NCBI RefSeq assembly: GCF_015169395.1
Contig: NZ_CP063458.1
Location: forward strand, 3,410,001-3,474,000
Source: Humisphaera borealis
GTDB lineage: Bacteria; Planctomycetota; Phycisphaerae; Tepidisphaerales; Tepidisphaeraceae
Length of the DNA: 64,000 bases
Reading direction: 5' to 3'
Shown here: positions 8,620-16,704 of the stretch, one piece after another
How the letters are laid out: each line of letters opens with the position of its first letter
Position numbering within the stretch: the first letter of the stretch is position 1
Translations under genes and position numbers: made by a program
The notes under the pieces: generated by a model
Told to the model about the DNA's origin: nothing
Seen by the model: the letters and a program-made list of their open reading frames with translations, nothing else
The model's database searches: none

Positions 8620-9230
8620 GAGCGCATCGCCAGTTGGCCGACGGGACATCGTAAAGCTGCGTTGAGACAGTTGGCAATCCAAAGGGCGACTTGTGGCGGA
8701 TGTCCCGGCATCACCTCCAAGATCGTTTTGCCGGTGATCTGAATATGCAGTCCATGCCCCAGAAACTCCGATGCGGTCCACGGGACCGGACCGGTGCGGA
8801 TGTCGCCGATATGGGTTCGATCCCAAGACCGCGTTCGCGGTCGGCCTCTGCCGTCGTGATCGTGAATAGTCAGCCAGTGATCACCGAGTTCGAAGACAGT
8901 GCGCTGTCCGAACAGCCGCATGCATTCTCGTATACCGATCACAGTGGCAAGAACAAAGGTAATGCCAAGGAAAGCGTGATACGCGACGGCAAGTTCCCAG
9001 CCGAGCGGAGGTCGAGGTGAATCGAGCAACTGGATGATGCCAAATGCAGAACCAGCCGCATAGAACAGCAGGAAGCACGGAATCGCCAGTTCACTTAAAC
9101 GATAAAGCAGATGTCGGGACCAAGGGACGACCAGCCGCGCATGACGGCCATTTGATTCATACGCGATGCCATACCGCGTTAGGACGTCGGCGGCGTACGA
9201 GATGACTGGAATGTGGGGCGAATTTGACAC
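8616..9230 (-). CDS. Membrane protein, first of a translationally coupled pair
   Basis: A 204-residue protein. The GTG at 9230 is preferred because gggagggcggg immediately precedes it; a TTG at 9263 would overlap the upstream gene further. Two hydrophobic segments (around LAIPCFLLFYAAGSAFGII and AVAYHAFLGITFVLATVIGI) are followed by a soluble beta-rich region (TVFELGDHWLTIHD, then LHIQITGKTILEVMPG) and a terminal helix (VALWIANCLNAAL). This is the general layout of bacterial PH-like membrane proteins, but I cannot name a family. Its start overlaps the end of the CsrA-deaminase frame only in the rejected TTG version; with GTG the gap is 22 bases, so cotranscription is likely. Confidence 0.6.
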   Translation of the reverse strand: MSNSPHIPVISYAADVLTRYGIAYESNGRHARLVVPWSRHLLYRLSELAIPCFLLFYAAGSAFGIIQLLDSPRPPLGWELAVAYHAFLGITFVLATVIGIRECMRLFGQRTVFELGDHWLTIHDHDGRGRPRTRSWDRTHIGDIRTGPVPWTASEFLGHGLHIQITGKTILEVMPGHPPQVALWIANCLNAALRCPVGQLAMRS

Positions 9231-9252
9231 CCCGCCCTCCCGTATCGATGGC

Positions 9253-9942
9253 TTACTTGCCAATATCCTCGCTCCACAACTCCGGATGCTCCGCGATGAA
9301 CTTCTTCATCATCTCGATGCAGTCGGCGTTCTGAAGGTCGACGACGTCAACGTTGTGCCGTCGCATGAACTCCGGCCCGCCGGCGAAGTTGACGCTCTCG
9401 CCGACGATCACCCTCGGCACGCCGAACTGCACCACCGCGCCGCTGCAAAGGTAGCAGGGCATCAGCGTGCTGTAGAGGACGGTGTCCTTGTAGCTCTTCT
9501 GGCGGCCGGCGTGCGTGAGGCAGTCGATCTCGGCGTGGGCCATCGGGTCGCCTTTTTGCACCCGCTGGTTGTGGCCTCTGGCGACGATCTTGCCGTCGCG
9601 CACCAGCACGCTGCCGATGGGAAGGCCGCCTTGCGACATGCTCTTGCGCGCCTCTTCTATCGCTGCGAGCATAAACTCGTCGGCCTTGGCCGGCGCGGGT
9701 TCGATCTTGCCGATGGGAGCGGGAGACGGGCCGCTTAAGTTCGGGATGTCGTTGGGCTTCACCTGCGCGGCCGACTCGTTCTCTTTGCGGATGGCGTCGT
9801 AAACTTCCTTACGATGGACCGAGACCGTGCGCGGCGCGTTGATGCCGAGCCGCACCTTGTCGCCGCGGATGTCGACGACCGTCACCTGGACGTCGTCGCC
9901 GATCATGACGGTCTGATCGCGTTGTCGGGCAAGAACGAGCAT
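9253..9942 (-). CDS. csrA: CsrA-cytosine deaminase fusion protein
   Basis: A 229-residue two-domain protein. Residues 1-60 are a complete carbon storage regulator CsrA (MLVLARQRDQTVMIGDD, then VRLGINAPR and SVHRKEVY) with the RNA-contact residues V42 and R44 conserved. CsrA dimers bind ANGGA motifs in mRNA leaders. A Pro/Ala-rich linker (~61-88) leads to residues ~89-229, a zinc cytosine deaminase very like yeast FCY1: RGHNQRVQKG, HAE (H136, E138), PCYLC (C163, C166), and the C-terminal ELWSEDIG that closes the active site in FCY1. The predicted reaction is cytosine to uracil. The ATG at 9942 is where every CsrA begins; an in-frame GTG at 9984 would add 14 residues. A TATAAT at 9998-10003 would give a ~50-base leader. 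The frame is uninterrupted. Whether the chain stays intact in the cell is inference. Confidence 0.9.
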   Translation of the reverse strand: MLVLARQRDQTVMIGDDVQVTVVDIRGDKVRLGINAPRTVSVHRKEVYDAIRKENESAAQVKPNDIPNLSGPSPAPIGKIEPAPAKADEFMLAAIEEARKSMSQGGLPIGSVLVRDGKIVARGHNQRVQKGDPMAHAEIDCLTHAGRQKSYKDTVLYSTLMPCYLCSGAVVQFGVPRVIVGESVNFAGGPEFMRRHNVDVVDLQNADCIEMMKKFIAEHPELWSEDIGK

Positions 9943-9997
9943 GAAGGGGTCATCCCAACGAGAGCCGAACAGGCGACGGTTCACCTCGCCTCGAACG

Positions 9998-10003
9998 ATT
10001 ATA
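9998..10003 (-). promoter_or_regulatory. Candidate -10 element for the csrA-deaminase gene
   Basis: The reverse complement reads exactly TATAAT, about 55 bases upstream of the CsrA ATG, in the 158-base gap after rsmG. No convincing -35 is present at 16-18 bases, so this is a candidate only. Confidence 0.35.
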
Positions 10004-10100
10004 GATCAGCACTTAGAGACAATGACGTGAAAAACGGCTCGTGGTGAGTCCGATAGTCCAGAAACTGGTTTGCCCCTTTTCGGCTTCGGTTTCAACCCGG

Positions 10101-10802
10101 TTACAGGTGTTTGCCCTTGGTCACGGTCGCGGACCGCGGGTATATCGGCGGCGTAATGCCTCGCTTGGCGACTTTAACGATGACGTGGTTCTGCGTCTGG
10201 GGCAGGCTGATGGGCTCGATCACCGGCACGTCGGCGTTCATGCGTTTACAGGCGCTGGTGGCCTGTTCAACCTCCGCCGGGCCGCGTTCCCCCTTCATTG
10301 CCAGCAGAACGCCGCCCTTCTTCAGCAGCGGCATCGACCACTCCACCAGCCAGGGGAGCAGCGCCACCGCCCGGGCGGTCACGACATCAAACGTCTCCCG
10401 GCGGTCGGTATGGCCGACGTCTTCCACCCGACTGTCCGACACCAGCACGTTGGTCAAGCCCAGCTCCGTCACGGCCTTCCGCAGGAAGGCGGCCTTCTTC
10501 TTGGTGCTTTCGACGAGAAACACGCGGACGTCGGGCCGGGCGATCGCCAGCGGAATCCCCGGAACCCCGCCGCCGCTGCCGAGGTCGGCCAGCGTGTGAG
10601 GCTTTTTCGGGAGGAAGGGCAGGACGGTCAGCGAGTCGGCGATGTGCAGCAGTTCGGCCTGGGCGCGGTCGGTGATCCGCGTCAGGTTCATCGTCTGGTT
10701 GGCTTCGATGAGCAGGTCGAGGTAGCGCGACAGCAGAGCGTGTTGGGCTTCAGACAGCGGCAGTGCGGCACGGGCGGCGATTTCGGTCCAGAGTGGGTTC
10801 AT
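10101..10802 (-). CDS. rsmG: 16S rRNA (guanine527-N7)-methyltransferase RsmG
   Basis: RsmG (GidB), a SAM-dependent enzyme that makes m7G527 in 16S rRNA of the 30S subunit. The 233-residue protein shows QTMNLTRITD near the N-terminus, the SAM motif LADLGSGGGVPGIPLA, the acidic VFLVESTKKKAAFL loop, and VVTARAVALLPWLVEW, all typical of the family and at normal length. The ATG at 10802 (MNPLWTEI) is chosen: the frame is open further upstream, but that extension is a translated REP (ARTGWKPVSLM) and has no counterpart in the family. It starts the minus-strand series that continues with the csrA fusion. It is not next to mnmG or parAB here. Confidence 0.92.
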   Translation of the reverse strand: MNPLWTEIAARAALPLSEAQHALLSRYLDLLIEANQTMNLTRITDRAQAELLHIADSLTVLPFLPKKPHTLADLGSGGGVPGIPLAIARPDVRVFLVESTKKKAAFLRKAVTELGLTNVLVSDSRVEDVGHTDRRETFDVVTARAVALLPWLVEWSMPLLKKGGVLLAMKGERGPAEVEQATSACKRMNADVPVIEPISLPQTQNHVIVKVAKRGITPPIYPRSATVTKGKHL

Positions 10803-10846
10803 GAGTGGCTTGTGGGGCGAAACAGGTTCGCCAGGAGGCGACGTCA

Positions 10847-10988
10847 TCAGTGACACGGGCTTCCAGCCCGTGCGTGCGACGCCGTAGTTCAATCAATTCT
10901 ATCAGCAAAAAGCCGGATGGATTCTTCGTATTGAACGCCGATTGAAGCACGACGCACCTCGCACGGGCTGGAAGCCCGTGTCACTGAC
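10847..10988. repeat. Head-to-head REP pair (BIME-like)
   Basis: Two copies of the same palindromic REP as in the helicase gene lie in inverted orientation (10847-10874 and 10954-10988) with ~80 bases between them. The right copy is identical over all 35 bases to the reverse complement of the helicase copy at 5939-5973. A partial third copy (cgggcttccag) follows at about 10989. They fill the gap between the glycosidase-like gene and rsmG. Confidence 0.85.
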
Positions 10989-11008
10989 CGGGCTTCCAGA
11001 AGTCACGT

Positions 11009-13735
11009 TCACGGCCGCGTAATCACGTAATACAGCACATCGGGCAGCAAGTCGATTCGCACGCCGCCGGCGGTGGGCTTGGTTGCCACCTTGGCGGCTG
11101 TGGCGTAGCCGTTGGAATCGACCGCCGTCACCTTCGCCGCCGCCCCACTGCCGGCGGAGAGCAGTTCGATCGAACCGGCGACTTTCCGGATGCCGAACGG
11201 CGCTGCCCCCAAATCCTTGACCACGCCGCCTTCGGCCCGGAATCCCGTCGGCTGATCCTGCGTCATGACCTGCACGAGCACCTTGCGGCTCTGCGCGATC
11301 GGCAACCCGTCGAGCGATACGACCGTCGCCGTGCCATAGTCGTTGGCCATCGCCACGCGGACGTTCGACGTCGCGATCGTCCCGGCGGCCGCCAGGAAAC
11401 CGGCCGCGCCCTGGGCGCACGGCGTGTCCATCACCGCCAGCCCTTTGCCGTAATCCCACCGCAACTGACCCGTCAGACTGGCGATGGTCTTGGCGTCGCG
11501 ATTGAGATAGCGCGGCAGGTCGCGCTGGGCACTCTGCGAGGCGTCGGGGCCGTAGGTGCGGACGATGGGGCCGATGTAGCTCGTCAGGCTGTCGATCTTG
11601 TCCACCTGGCCGGCGATCGCCGCGCCCGGCGGCACGTCCTTGGCGCGGAACTGGTCGAGCGCATCCTGCGACCAGCCGAAGCCTCCCTTCATGCCCCACA
11701 GGTCAGGCAGCGGAACGGCCTGGTGAATCGCCGGGTCGGCCTCGGTCACATCGCCTCGGCGATACGCCAGCGCCGCCGCCGGAAACGACTGGACGAACGC
11801 CGGGCTGGCGACCTGGAACTTTTGAATGCTGGCATCGAGAAGGTAGTTGCTGCCGACGGCGAAGAAGAACATGCCGTCGACGCCCTGCAGCGCGCCATAC
11901 GCCGACGACAGGAACACCGCATCGGCCCGGTACCGATTCGGCTGGGTGAAGCCGATCTCGGAAATGATCTGCGGATAGTCGGCGACCTGCTGAAAACGCA
12001 GGGGAAGCAGCGAGGGCACGGTCACCGGCGCGATGTCCTTGAACGTATGCCCCACCCGCACGGAGTAGGCCGAGCCGTCGCCTTTGTGATCGGCTTCAAA
12101 GTAGCCGTGGGAATCCATCACGTCGCCGGCGGTGTAGGTCCAGCGTTCGGTGGCGTTCAGCATGGCGGGGTCGGCCACGCCCCAGTTGCTCGCGACGACC
12201 AGGCCGCCGTACTTCAGGTCGTTCTTGATGTATTTGGTCGCAGTGTCGTAGAAGCCGCGTTGCAGCTCGGCGAGGAACTGCACCTGATCGCCGACGCGTT
12301 TGCGCTTGCCCGAGCCACCCTGGTTCACGCCGGCGGCGGTCATGTGGTAGGCCTCGTAGAGCGCTGGCCGATCGGCGGCGTCCCCAGGGGCGCGCTCGCC
12401 GTTCCAGGCCTGCATGGCGGCGGCGGTCGATCCGTACTTCTTCGTCAGCCATTGCGCGTAGATCGCTTCGAGCTGCGCCCACTGAAACGCCGGCACGCTC
12501 TTCTTGCTGAACGTCCAGAAGAAGAGGGAGTCTTCGTTGATGATCTCGACCATGCCGATCGCGGGTTCCTGGCCGAGGGGCGTGCCGGCCGCATGCGGAT
12601 TGGGGCTCGTCAGCATTTGGCGTAACCAGCCGCGATGGATCGACTGCAGCTTGGGGTTGAAGTACAGCAGCGCGAACGGCTTTTTGTCGGCGACGCCGTC
12701 GAAGCCTTCGAGGCCGAGCTTTTGTCCGTCGGCCCAGACGGGGAAGTAGAAGCTGAGGGTGGTGTAGATGCCCTGCTTCTTCATCGCCGCGACGAAGTAT
12801 TGCAGGGCGTCCAGTTTTTTCGGGTCGATCTGAGTGGGGTCTGCATCCGACCAGAGCGGGCTGTGGAAGCGGACCATATTCACGCCGAGCTTGGCCAGCC
12901 GGCGTGCGAGGTAATCGACCGAGGCGCGGTCCTGCGTGGCGTTGGAAAGCCCGACGTTGACTGCCCAGAAACGGGCAGGTTTCGTGTCGCCCCCGGGTTG
13001 TTTTCCCAAGGTAATATCTTTTCCATGACGGCTCAGAAAGCCGTTCTGGCCGGCGACGGGCTCGTTCAAGAATCGCAGGTCGAGCAGGGCATCCGGGCGA
13101 AAGGTGTCACTGTCGGGTTCGAACGCAAAGTAGCCGTCATCGGCCTTGCCCGTCTTCACGCCGGGCCTGGTTTTCCCGTTGGGCGTGAAAGGGCCCTTCG
13201 ACAAAACAAAGCAATCGAAGCCCGCCCCCCAATCCTTGCCGTTGCCGAGAATGAGTTCGACCTGGAAGGTTCGAGCGCCCTTGGGCAATTGGACCGAGCC
13301 CAGTGAAACCCAATTTGCATTGACGAACTTTTTGAGTTGTGTGTCGTCGGCGAGCGCGGCATCGGGGCCGCATTCCCGCCATTCGCCGGCGGGCATCGAG
13401 TCGAACCGCCATTTGAACGGCCCGTGCTTCCAGAACTTGCGTACCCAGAACGCGTAGTCGCCGTCGGCGGGTACGACGATCTTCCAGGATGCCGTCGGCG
13501 GCTGGATACCGGTTTTCCCGTTGGCATTCAGCCAGTTTCCGCCGGACAGAAGCTGCGCATTGGCACCGAGCGAAGCGGGCGAAAACGGGTTGTTCTTCGG
13601 GAAGGTACTGGTGGCGAAGTCTTCGCCTTCCCACCAGACGTAGTCGGATCCGCCGCACGCAGGAGATGCTGAGACGATCAGGACGCATAGGCCTGCCGCG
13701 AATAGTACCGGGTTAAGGAGGCGAAGCGGTCTCAT
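11009..13735 (-). CDS. Secreted glycoside hydrolase-like protein (clan GH-A type)
   Basis: A 908-residue exported protein. The ATG at 13735 opens a signal peptide (MRPLRLLNPVLFAAGLCVLI ... ACGG); a possible lipobox Cys is present but not convincing. Mature residues start with a jelly-roll-like domain (YVWWEGEDF, WKIVVPADGDYAFWVRKF), as in carbohydrate-binding modules. The middle has a TIM-barrel signature: LGVNMVRFHSPLW, then GIYTTLSFYFPVW, then IGMVEIINED with the Asn-Glu pair expected for the acid/base of clan A glycosidases, then GLVVASNWGV. The C-terminal part is beta-rich. The substrate is unknown; plant or microbial polysaccharide is an inference. It is divergent from the LEDR-motif protein at 13873. 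Confidence 0.75.
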   Translation of the reverse strand: MRPLRLLNPVLFAAGLCVLIVSASPACGGSDYVWWEGEDFATSTFPKNNPFSPASLGANAQLLSGGNWLNANGKTGIQPPTASWKIVVPADGDYAFWVRKFWKHGPFKWRFDSMPAGEWRECGPDAALADDTQLKKFVNANWVSLGSVQLPKGARTFQVELILGNGKDWGAGFDCFVLSKGPFTPNGKTRPGVKTGKADDGYFAFEPDSDTFRPDALLDLRFLNEPVAGQNGFLSRHGKDITLGKQPGGDTKPARFWAVNVGLSNATQDRASVDYLARRLAKLGVNMVRFHSPLWSDADPTQIDPKKLDALQYFVAAMKKQGIYTTLSFYFPVWADGQKLGLEGFDGVADKKPFALLYFNPKLQSIHRGWLRQMLTSPNPHAAGTPLGQEPAIGMVEIINEDSLFFWTFSKKSVPAFQWAQLEAIYAQWLTKKYGSTAAAMQAWNGERAPGDAADRPALYEAYHMTAAGVNQGGSGKRKRVGDQVQFLAELQRGFYDTATKYIKNDLKYGGLVVASNWGVADPAMLNATERWTYTAGDVMDSHGYFEADHKGDGSAYSVRVGHTFKDIAPVTVPSLLPLRFQQVADYPQIISEIGFTQPNRYRADAVFLSSAYGALQGVDGMFFFAVGSNYLLDASIQKFQVASPAFVQSFPAAALAYRRGDVTEADPAIHQAVPLPDLWGMKGGFGWSQDALDQFRAKDVPPGAAIAGQVDKIDSLTSYIGPIVRTYGPDASQSAQRDLPRYLNRDAKTIASLTGQLRWDYGKGLAVMDTPCAQGAAGFLAAAGTIATSNVRVAMANDYGTATVVSLDGLPIAQSRKVLVQVMTQDQPTGFRAEGGVVKDLGAAPFGIRKVAGSIELLSAGSGAAAKVTAVDSNGYATAAKVATKPTAGGVRIDLLPDVLYYVITRP

Positions 13736-13872
13736 GAAGAAAAGTCCCTTTCCTACATTCTCAACACCGGTGTGAATCTGAGCGAGATGCAACGCTCAAA
13801 ATTCGCAAAATTCTACTGGATTAGCGGCTGAATTAGCGTAACTTGCTTTACACCCACTCAGGAGCCAGACGA

Positions 13873-16323
13873 ATGATCCCCTCTCGGACCTCGAAGAAGG
13901 CTAGTCCTTCTGTCGCCGCTCATGTTATCTGCGAAACGCTGGAAGATCGTGTGCTTTTTGCCCTTGCGGGGACGGGCAGCCTCAGCGGGACGCTTTCGAG
14001 CAACTTGTCCATCCGAAAGCAGCAATTGATCTGCGACCCGCCGGCACCAACCAAGGGGTCCACAAGCCTGCTTTATGACGCCAGCAAGGTGACCCTCGCC
14101 GATATCATCCCAGGGCCCGGATACGACAACCAAGGGTTTATTGGATTGGTGGAGCTTCGGCTCAAGAACGGCAAGACGGCGTTGCATCCTTTTTCGTCCT
14201 TCCGCAACGATCCCAAGCTCGGCGTCGAGACCGGCTACGCGCAGGTCATCTACAAACTTCAGGGCACGCCCGGCGATATGTCAGCGGCCCCCGGCTACGA
14301 ACTCATCGAAGAGTACGGCGACGAAGCCGGGGTGGACACGCACTCCTTCTTCTTCACTCTTAAGCCCGGTGTGAGCAATGCCGAGCCATTTGCGTACCGA
14401 GTCTACGCCGAACGGGCTGGCGTCCACAGCGGGAATGTCGAAGACGGAATTACGGATGCAACCGGCGCGACGCTCGGACCGGACGACATCCAGGACGCGA
14501 CTGTCCGCAGCGACTTCAAGCCGGAAATCCAGACCATTACGGTTCCGTCCACCATCGCCGAGGGCAACAGCCTCACCCTGTCGGCGTTCGCCACCGACAA
14601 GGACTCCCCCGCCTCCAGCCTGACTTACTTCTGGGATGTCAACGGCGACAATGTCGTCGACGCCACCGGCGCAACCGCCACCCTCACCTCGGCACAACTC
14701 AATGCGCTGGGTATCGGCGATGGCGCGGGCACGGCAACCGTGCGGTTAACCGTCAGCGACGGACCCAAGAGCGATACCGCCCAGGCGACGCTTTCGATCA
14801 CCAACGTCGCTCCGACCGCCGGTGTGTCGGCGACCACCGGTTCTGTGGTGGTGCCCGTTGCGCTGAACCTGACTTCAAACGATCCTTCTGATGCAGACGA
14901 TGCCGCCGGGTTTGACTTCCTGGTGGATTGGGGTGACGGCTCGCCTCTTGAGGTTGTCGAAGCCTCTGCCGGGAACGGCGCAGGAACCAACCTCACCCAT
15001 CAGTACGCCCTGGGCGGAACCTACACGGTCACCGCACTTGCCACTGATAAGGACGGCGGCACCAGCGCATTGGCATCGACCTCCGTGCTGGTGATCAACA
15101 CACCGCCGGTCATTGTCTCCAACGGCGGCCCGTACTCGATCAGCGAAGGCTCGGGCGTGACGCTTTTGGGCGTCGCGACTGACGCCGAAACCCCCACCAC
15201 GCTCACCTATGCGTGGGACATCAACGGCGACAGCGTCGTCGACGCCACGGGTGCCAATCCCACCCTCTCGGCCAGCGCGCTGATCGGCCTGGGTCTTGGC
15301 GATGGCCCGACCACGAAGAACGTGACGCTGACCGTCAGCGACGGCCAGAACACGGTGTCGTCCGCGACAACCATCCTGGTCAATAACGTCAATCCGGATG
15401 TCACCCTGACGCCAACAACGGCGGCCATTCTTCTGGGCGCGTCCGTCGCCTTCTCGACCACGATCACCGATCCTTGTGCGGCCGACACGCACACCTACGC
15501 CTGGAGCGTGAACTCCGTCCTCACCGGCGTGACGACGTCCACATTCACCTTTAACCCGGCAACGGACGGCGTTTTCACCGTCAAGGTGGTCGCGACGGAT
15601 GACGACGGCGGAACCGACGTGGCGACCGCAACGGTCACCGTCACCGATCCCGATGCAACGCCCACCGCCAGCATCGGTGCCGACCCGGCCAACCCCGGGA
15701 AGAATGCCCTGTTCGTCAAGGGAACCAAGTTCAACGACCTGATCACCTTCTCGAAGTCGGGAAACAACACCGGTGTTAACGTCAGCACGTCGACCAATAC
15801 CTTTGCCCTCGGTTCATTCACCGGATTCGACCGGTTGATCGTCCGTGGCATTGGCGGCAACGACAACATTCAGCTCAACTACACCTCGGCGAGCGAGGTG
15901 CTGATCTTCGGCGGCGACGGCGACGACACGATCAATGCCGGCAACTACCAGAGCATCCTCATTGGCGGTGCAGGCAAAGACACCCTGATCGCGGGCAACT
16001 CCAAGGATCTGCTCGCCGGCGGGGCCGGTAAGGATTCTCTGTCGGCGGGCGCCGGCGATGACCTCCTTATCAGCGAGCGTTCGGTGTACGACGCCGGCAG
16101 CGGCAACACCGACATCATCGCCTGGACCCAGATCATGAAGGAGTGGACCAGCGGCAGCACGCTGGCGTCTCGGCAGTCGAACATCACCGGTCAAACCAAC
16201 ACTGGCGTGAACGGCGCTTATGTGCTTCGAGCAACTGCCAACACGCTGGGCCCGGCGACCTACTTCAACGACGCCGAGGTCGATGTACTCGACGGCGGTA
16301 CCGGCAAGAACTGGCTGCTGTAA
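13873..16323 (+). CDS. Secreted LEDR-motif protein with PKD domains and RTX-like repeats
   Basis: An 816-residue protein. The ATG at 13873 has aggag nine bases upstream. Residues 23-31 (LEDRVLFAL) are the planctomycete LEPR-XLL-type N-terminal sorting motif seen in giant exported proteins. An N-terminal domain of ~190 residues (LRKN..., PGPGYDNQGF, EYGDEAGVDTHSFFF) is shared with the next gene. Then come several Ig-like PKD modules (ISEGSGVTLLG, YAWDINGDSVVDATGA, LTVSDGQ, VDWGDGSPLE, YTVTALATDKDGG). The C-terminal third has glycine/aspartate nonapeptide-like repeats (GGDGDDTINAG, GGAGKDTLIAG, GGAGKDSLSAGAGDD) that bind calcium in RTX proteins. It is probably a surface or matrix adhesin. The role is inferred from domains only. 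Confidence 0.8.
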   Translation: MIPSRTSKKASPSVAAHVICETLEDRVLFALAGTGSLSGTLSSNLSIRKQQLICDPPAPTKGSTSLLYDASKVTLADIIPGPGYDNQGFIGLVELRLKNGKTALHPFSSFRNDPKLGVETGYAQVIYKLQGTPGDMSAAPGYELIEEYGDEAGVDTHSFFFTLKPGVSNAEPFAYRVYAERAGVHSGNVEDGITDATGATLGPDDIQDATVRSDFKPEIQTITVPSTIAEGNSLTLSAFATDKDSPASSLTYFWDVNGDNVVDATGATATLTSAQLNALGIGDGAGTATVRLTVSDGPKSDTAQATLSITNVAPTAGVSATTGSVVVPVALNLTSNDPSDADDAAGFDFLVDWGDGSPLEVVEASAGNGAGTNLTHQYALGGTYTVTALATDKDGGTSALASTSVLVINTPPVIVSNGGPYSISEGSGVTLLGVATDAETPTTLTYAWDINGDSVVDATGANPTLSASALIGLGLGDGPTTKNVTLTVSDGQNTVSSATTILVNNVNPDVTLTPTTAAILLGASVAFSTTITDPCAADTHTYAWSVNSVLTGVTTSTFTFNPATDGVFTVKVVATDDDGGTDVATATVTVTDPDATPTASIGADPANPGKNALFVKGTKFNDLITFSKSGNNTGVNVSTSTNTFALGSFTGFDRLIVRGIGGNDNIQLNYTSASEVLIFGGDGDDTINAGNYQSILIGGAGKDTLIAGNSKDLLAGGAGKDSLSAGAGDDLLISERSVYDAGSGNTDIIAWTQIMKEWTSGSTLASRQSNITGQTNTGVNGAYVLRATANTLGPATYFNDAEVDVLDGGTGKNWLL

Positions 16324-16358
16324 GTCGGCCACGGCTATCCATCCGTATCCAACGCAAA

Positions 16359-16390
16359 AGCCTGCTCAAGTGATTCTTGAGCGGGCTTTC
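16359..16390 (+). terminator. Rho-independent terminator
   Basis: A 12-bp stem with one mismatch (16359-16370 with 16376-16387) and a five-base loop is followed by ttctttcg, 36 bases after the stop of the first LEDR-motif gene. Confidence 0.8.
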
Positions 16391-16704
16391 TTTCGTATTG
16401 GCTTTAAGCCGAAACCCCCGGTCTAGTCATTATCTATTGGGGTCGCAGACATAATGTCCATAGTTCTCGACTTTCGCGTAAGCACTCGTTTCGCGCTTCT
16501 GCATCAGTCACTATGGGGAATGAGGATTCCTCAACCCCGGTAGTTCCATCTACATAATTTTTCGTGGCAATATTTCGATCAGCACATTAAGTTTGATAGA
16601 CAACAGAACGGCAATCAGGGCTGCCGAAGCACTTCGTCGCTTCCCCTGCGTGGTGACACGCTGGTTGGTACGGCCCGTGTCGTCGTGTTGAAAAAGGAGC
16701 GATT
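16388..16704. other. Intergenic leader region of the second LEDR-motif gene
   Basis: About 320 bases, AT-richer than the surroundings, with no gene. A small hairpin (ggggaatgagg / cctcaacccc, about 16513-16536) is visible. No promoter matches consensus well enough to call. aaaaaggagc at 16690-16699 is the ribosome-binding site for the GTG at 16705. Confidence 0.4.

Noticed and set aside
10803-10892. Longer RsmG N-terminus
   Set aside because: The extension is a translated REP sequence with no counterpart in the RsmG family; the ATG at 10802 gives the normal start.
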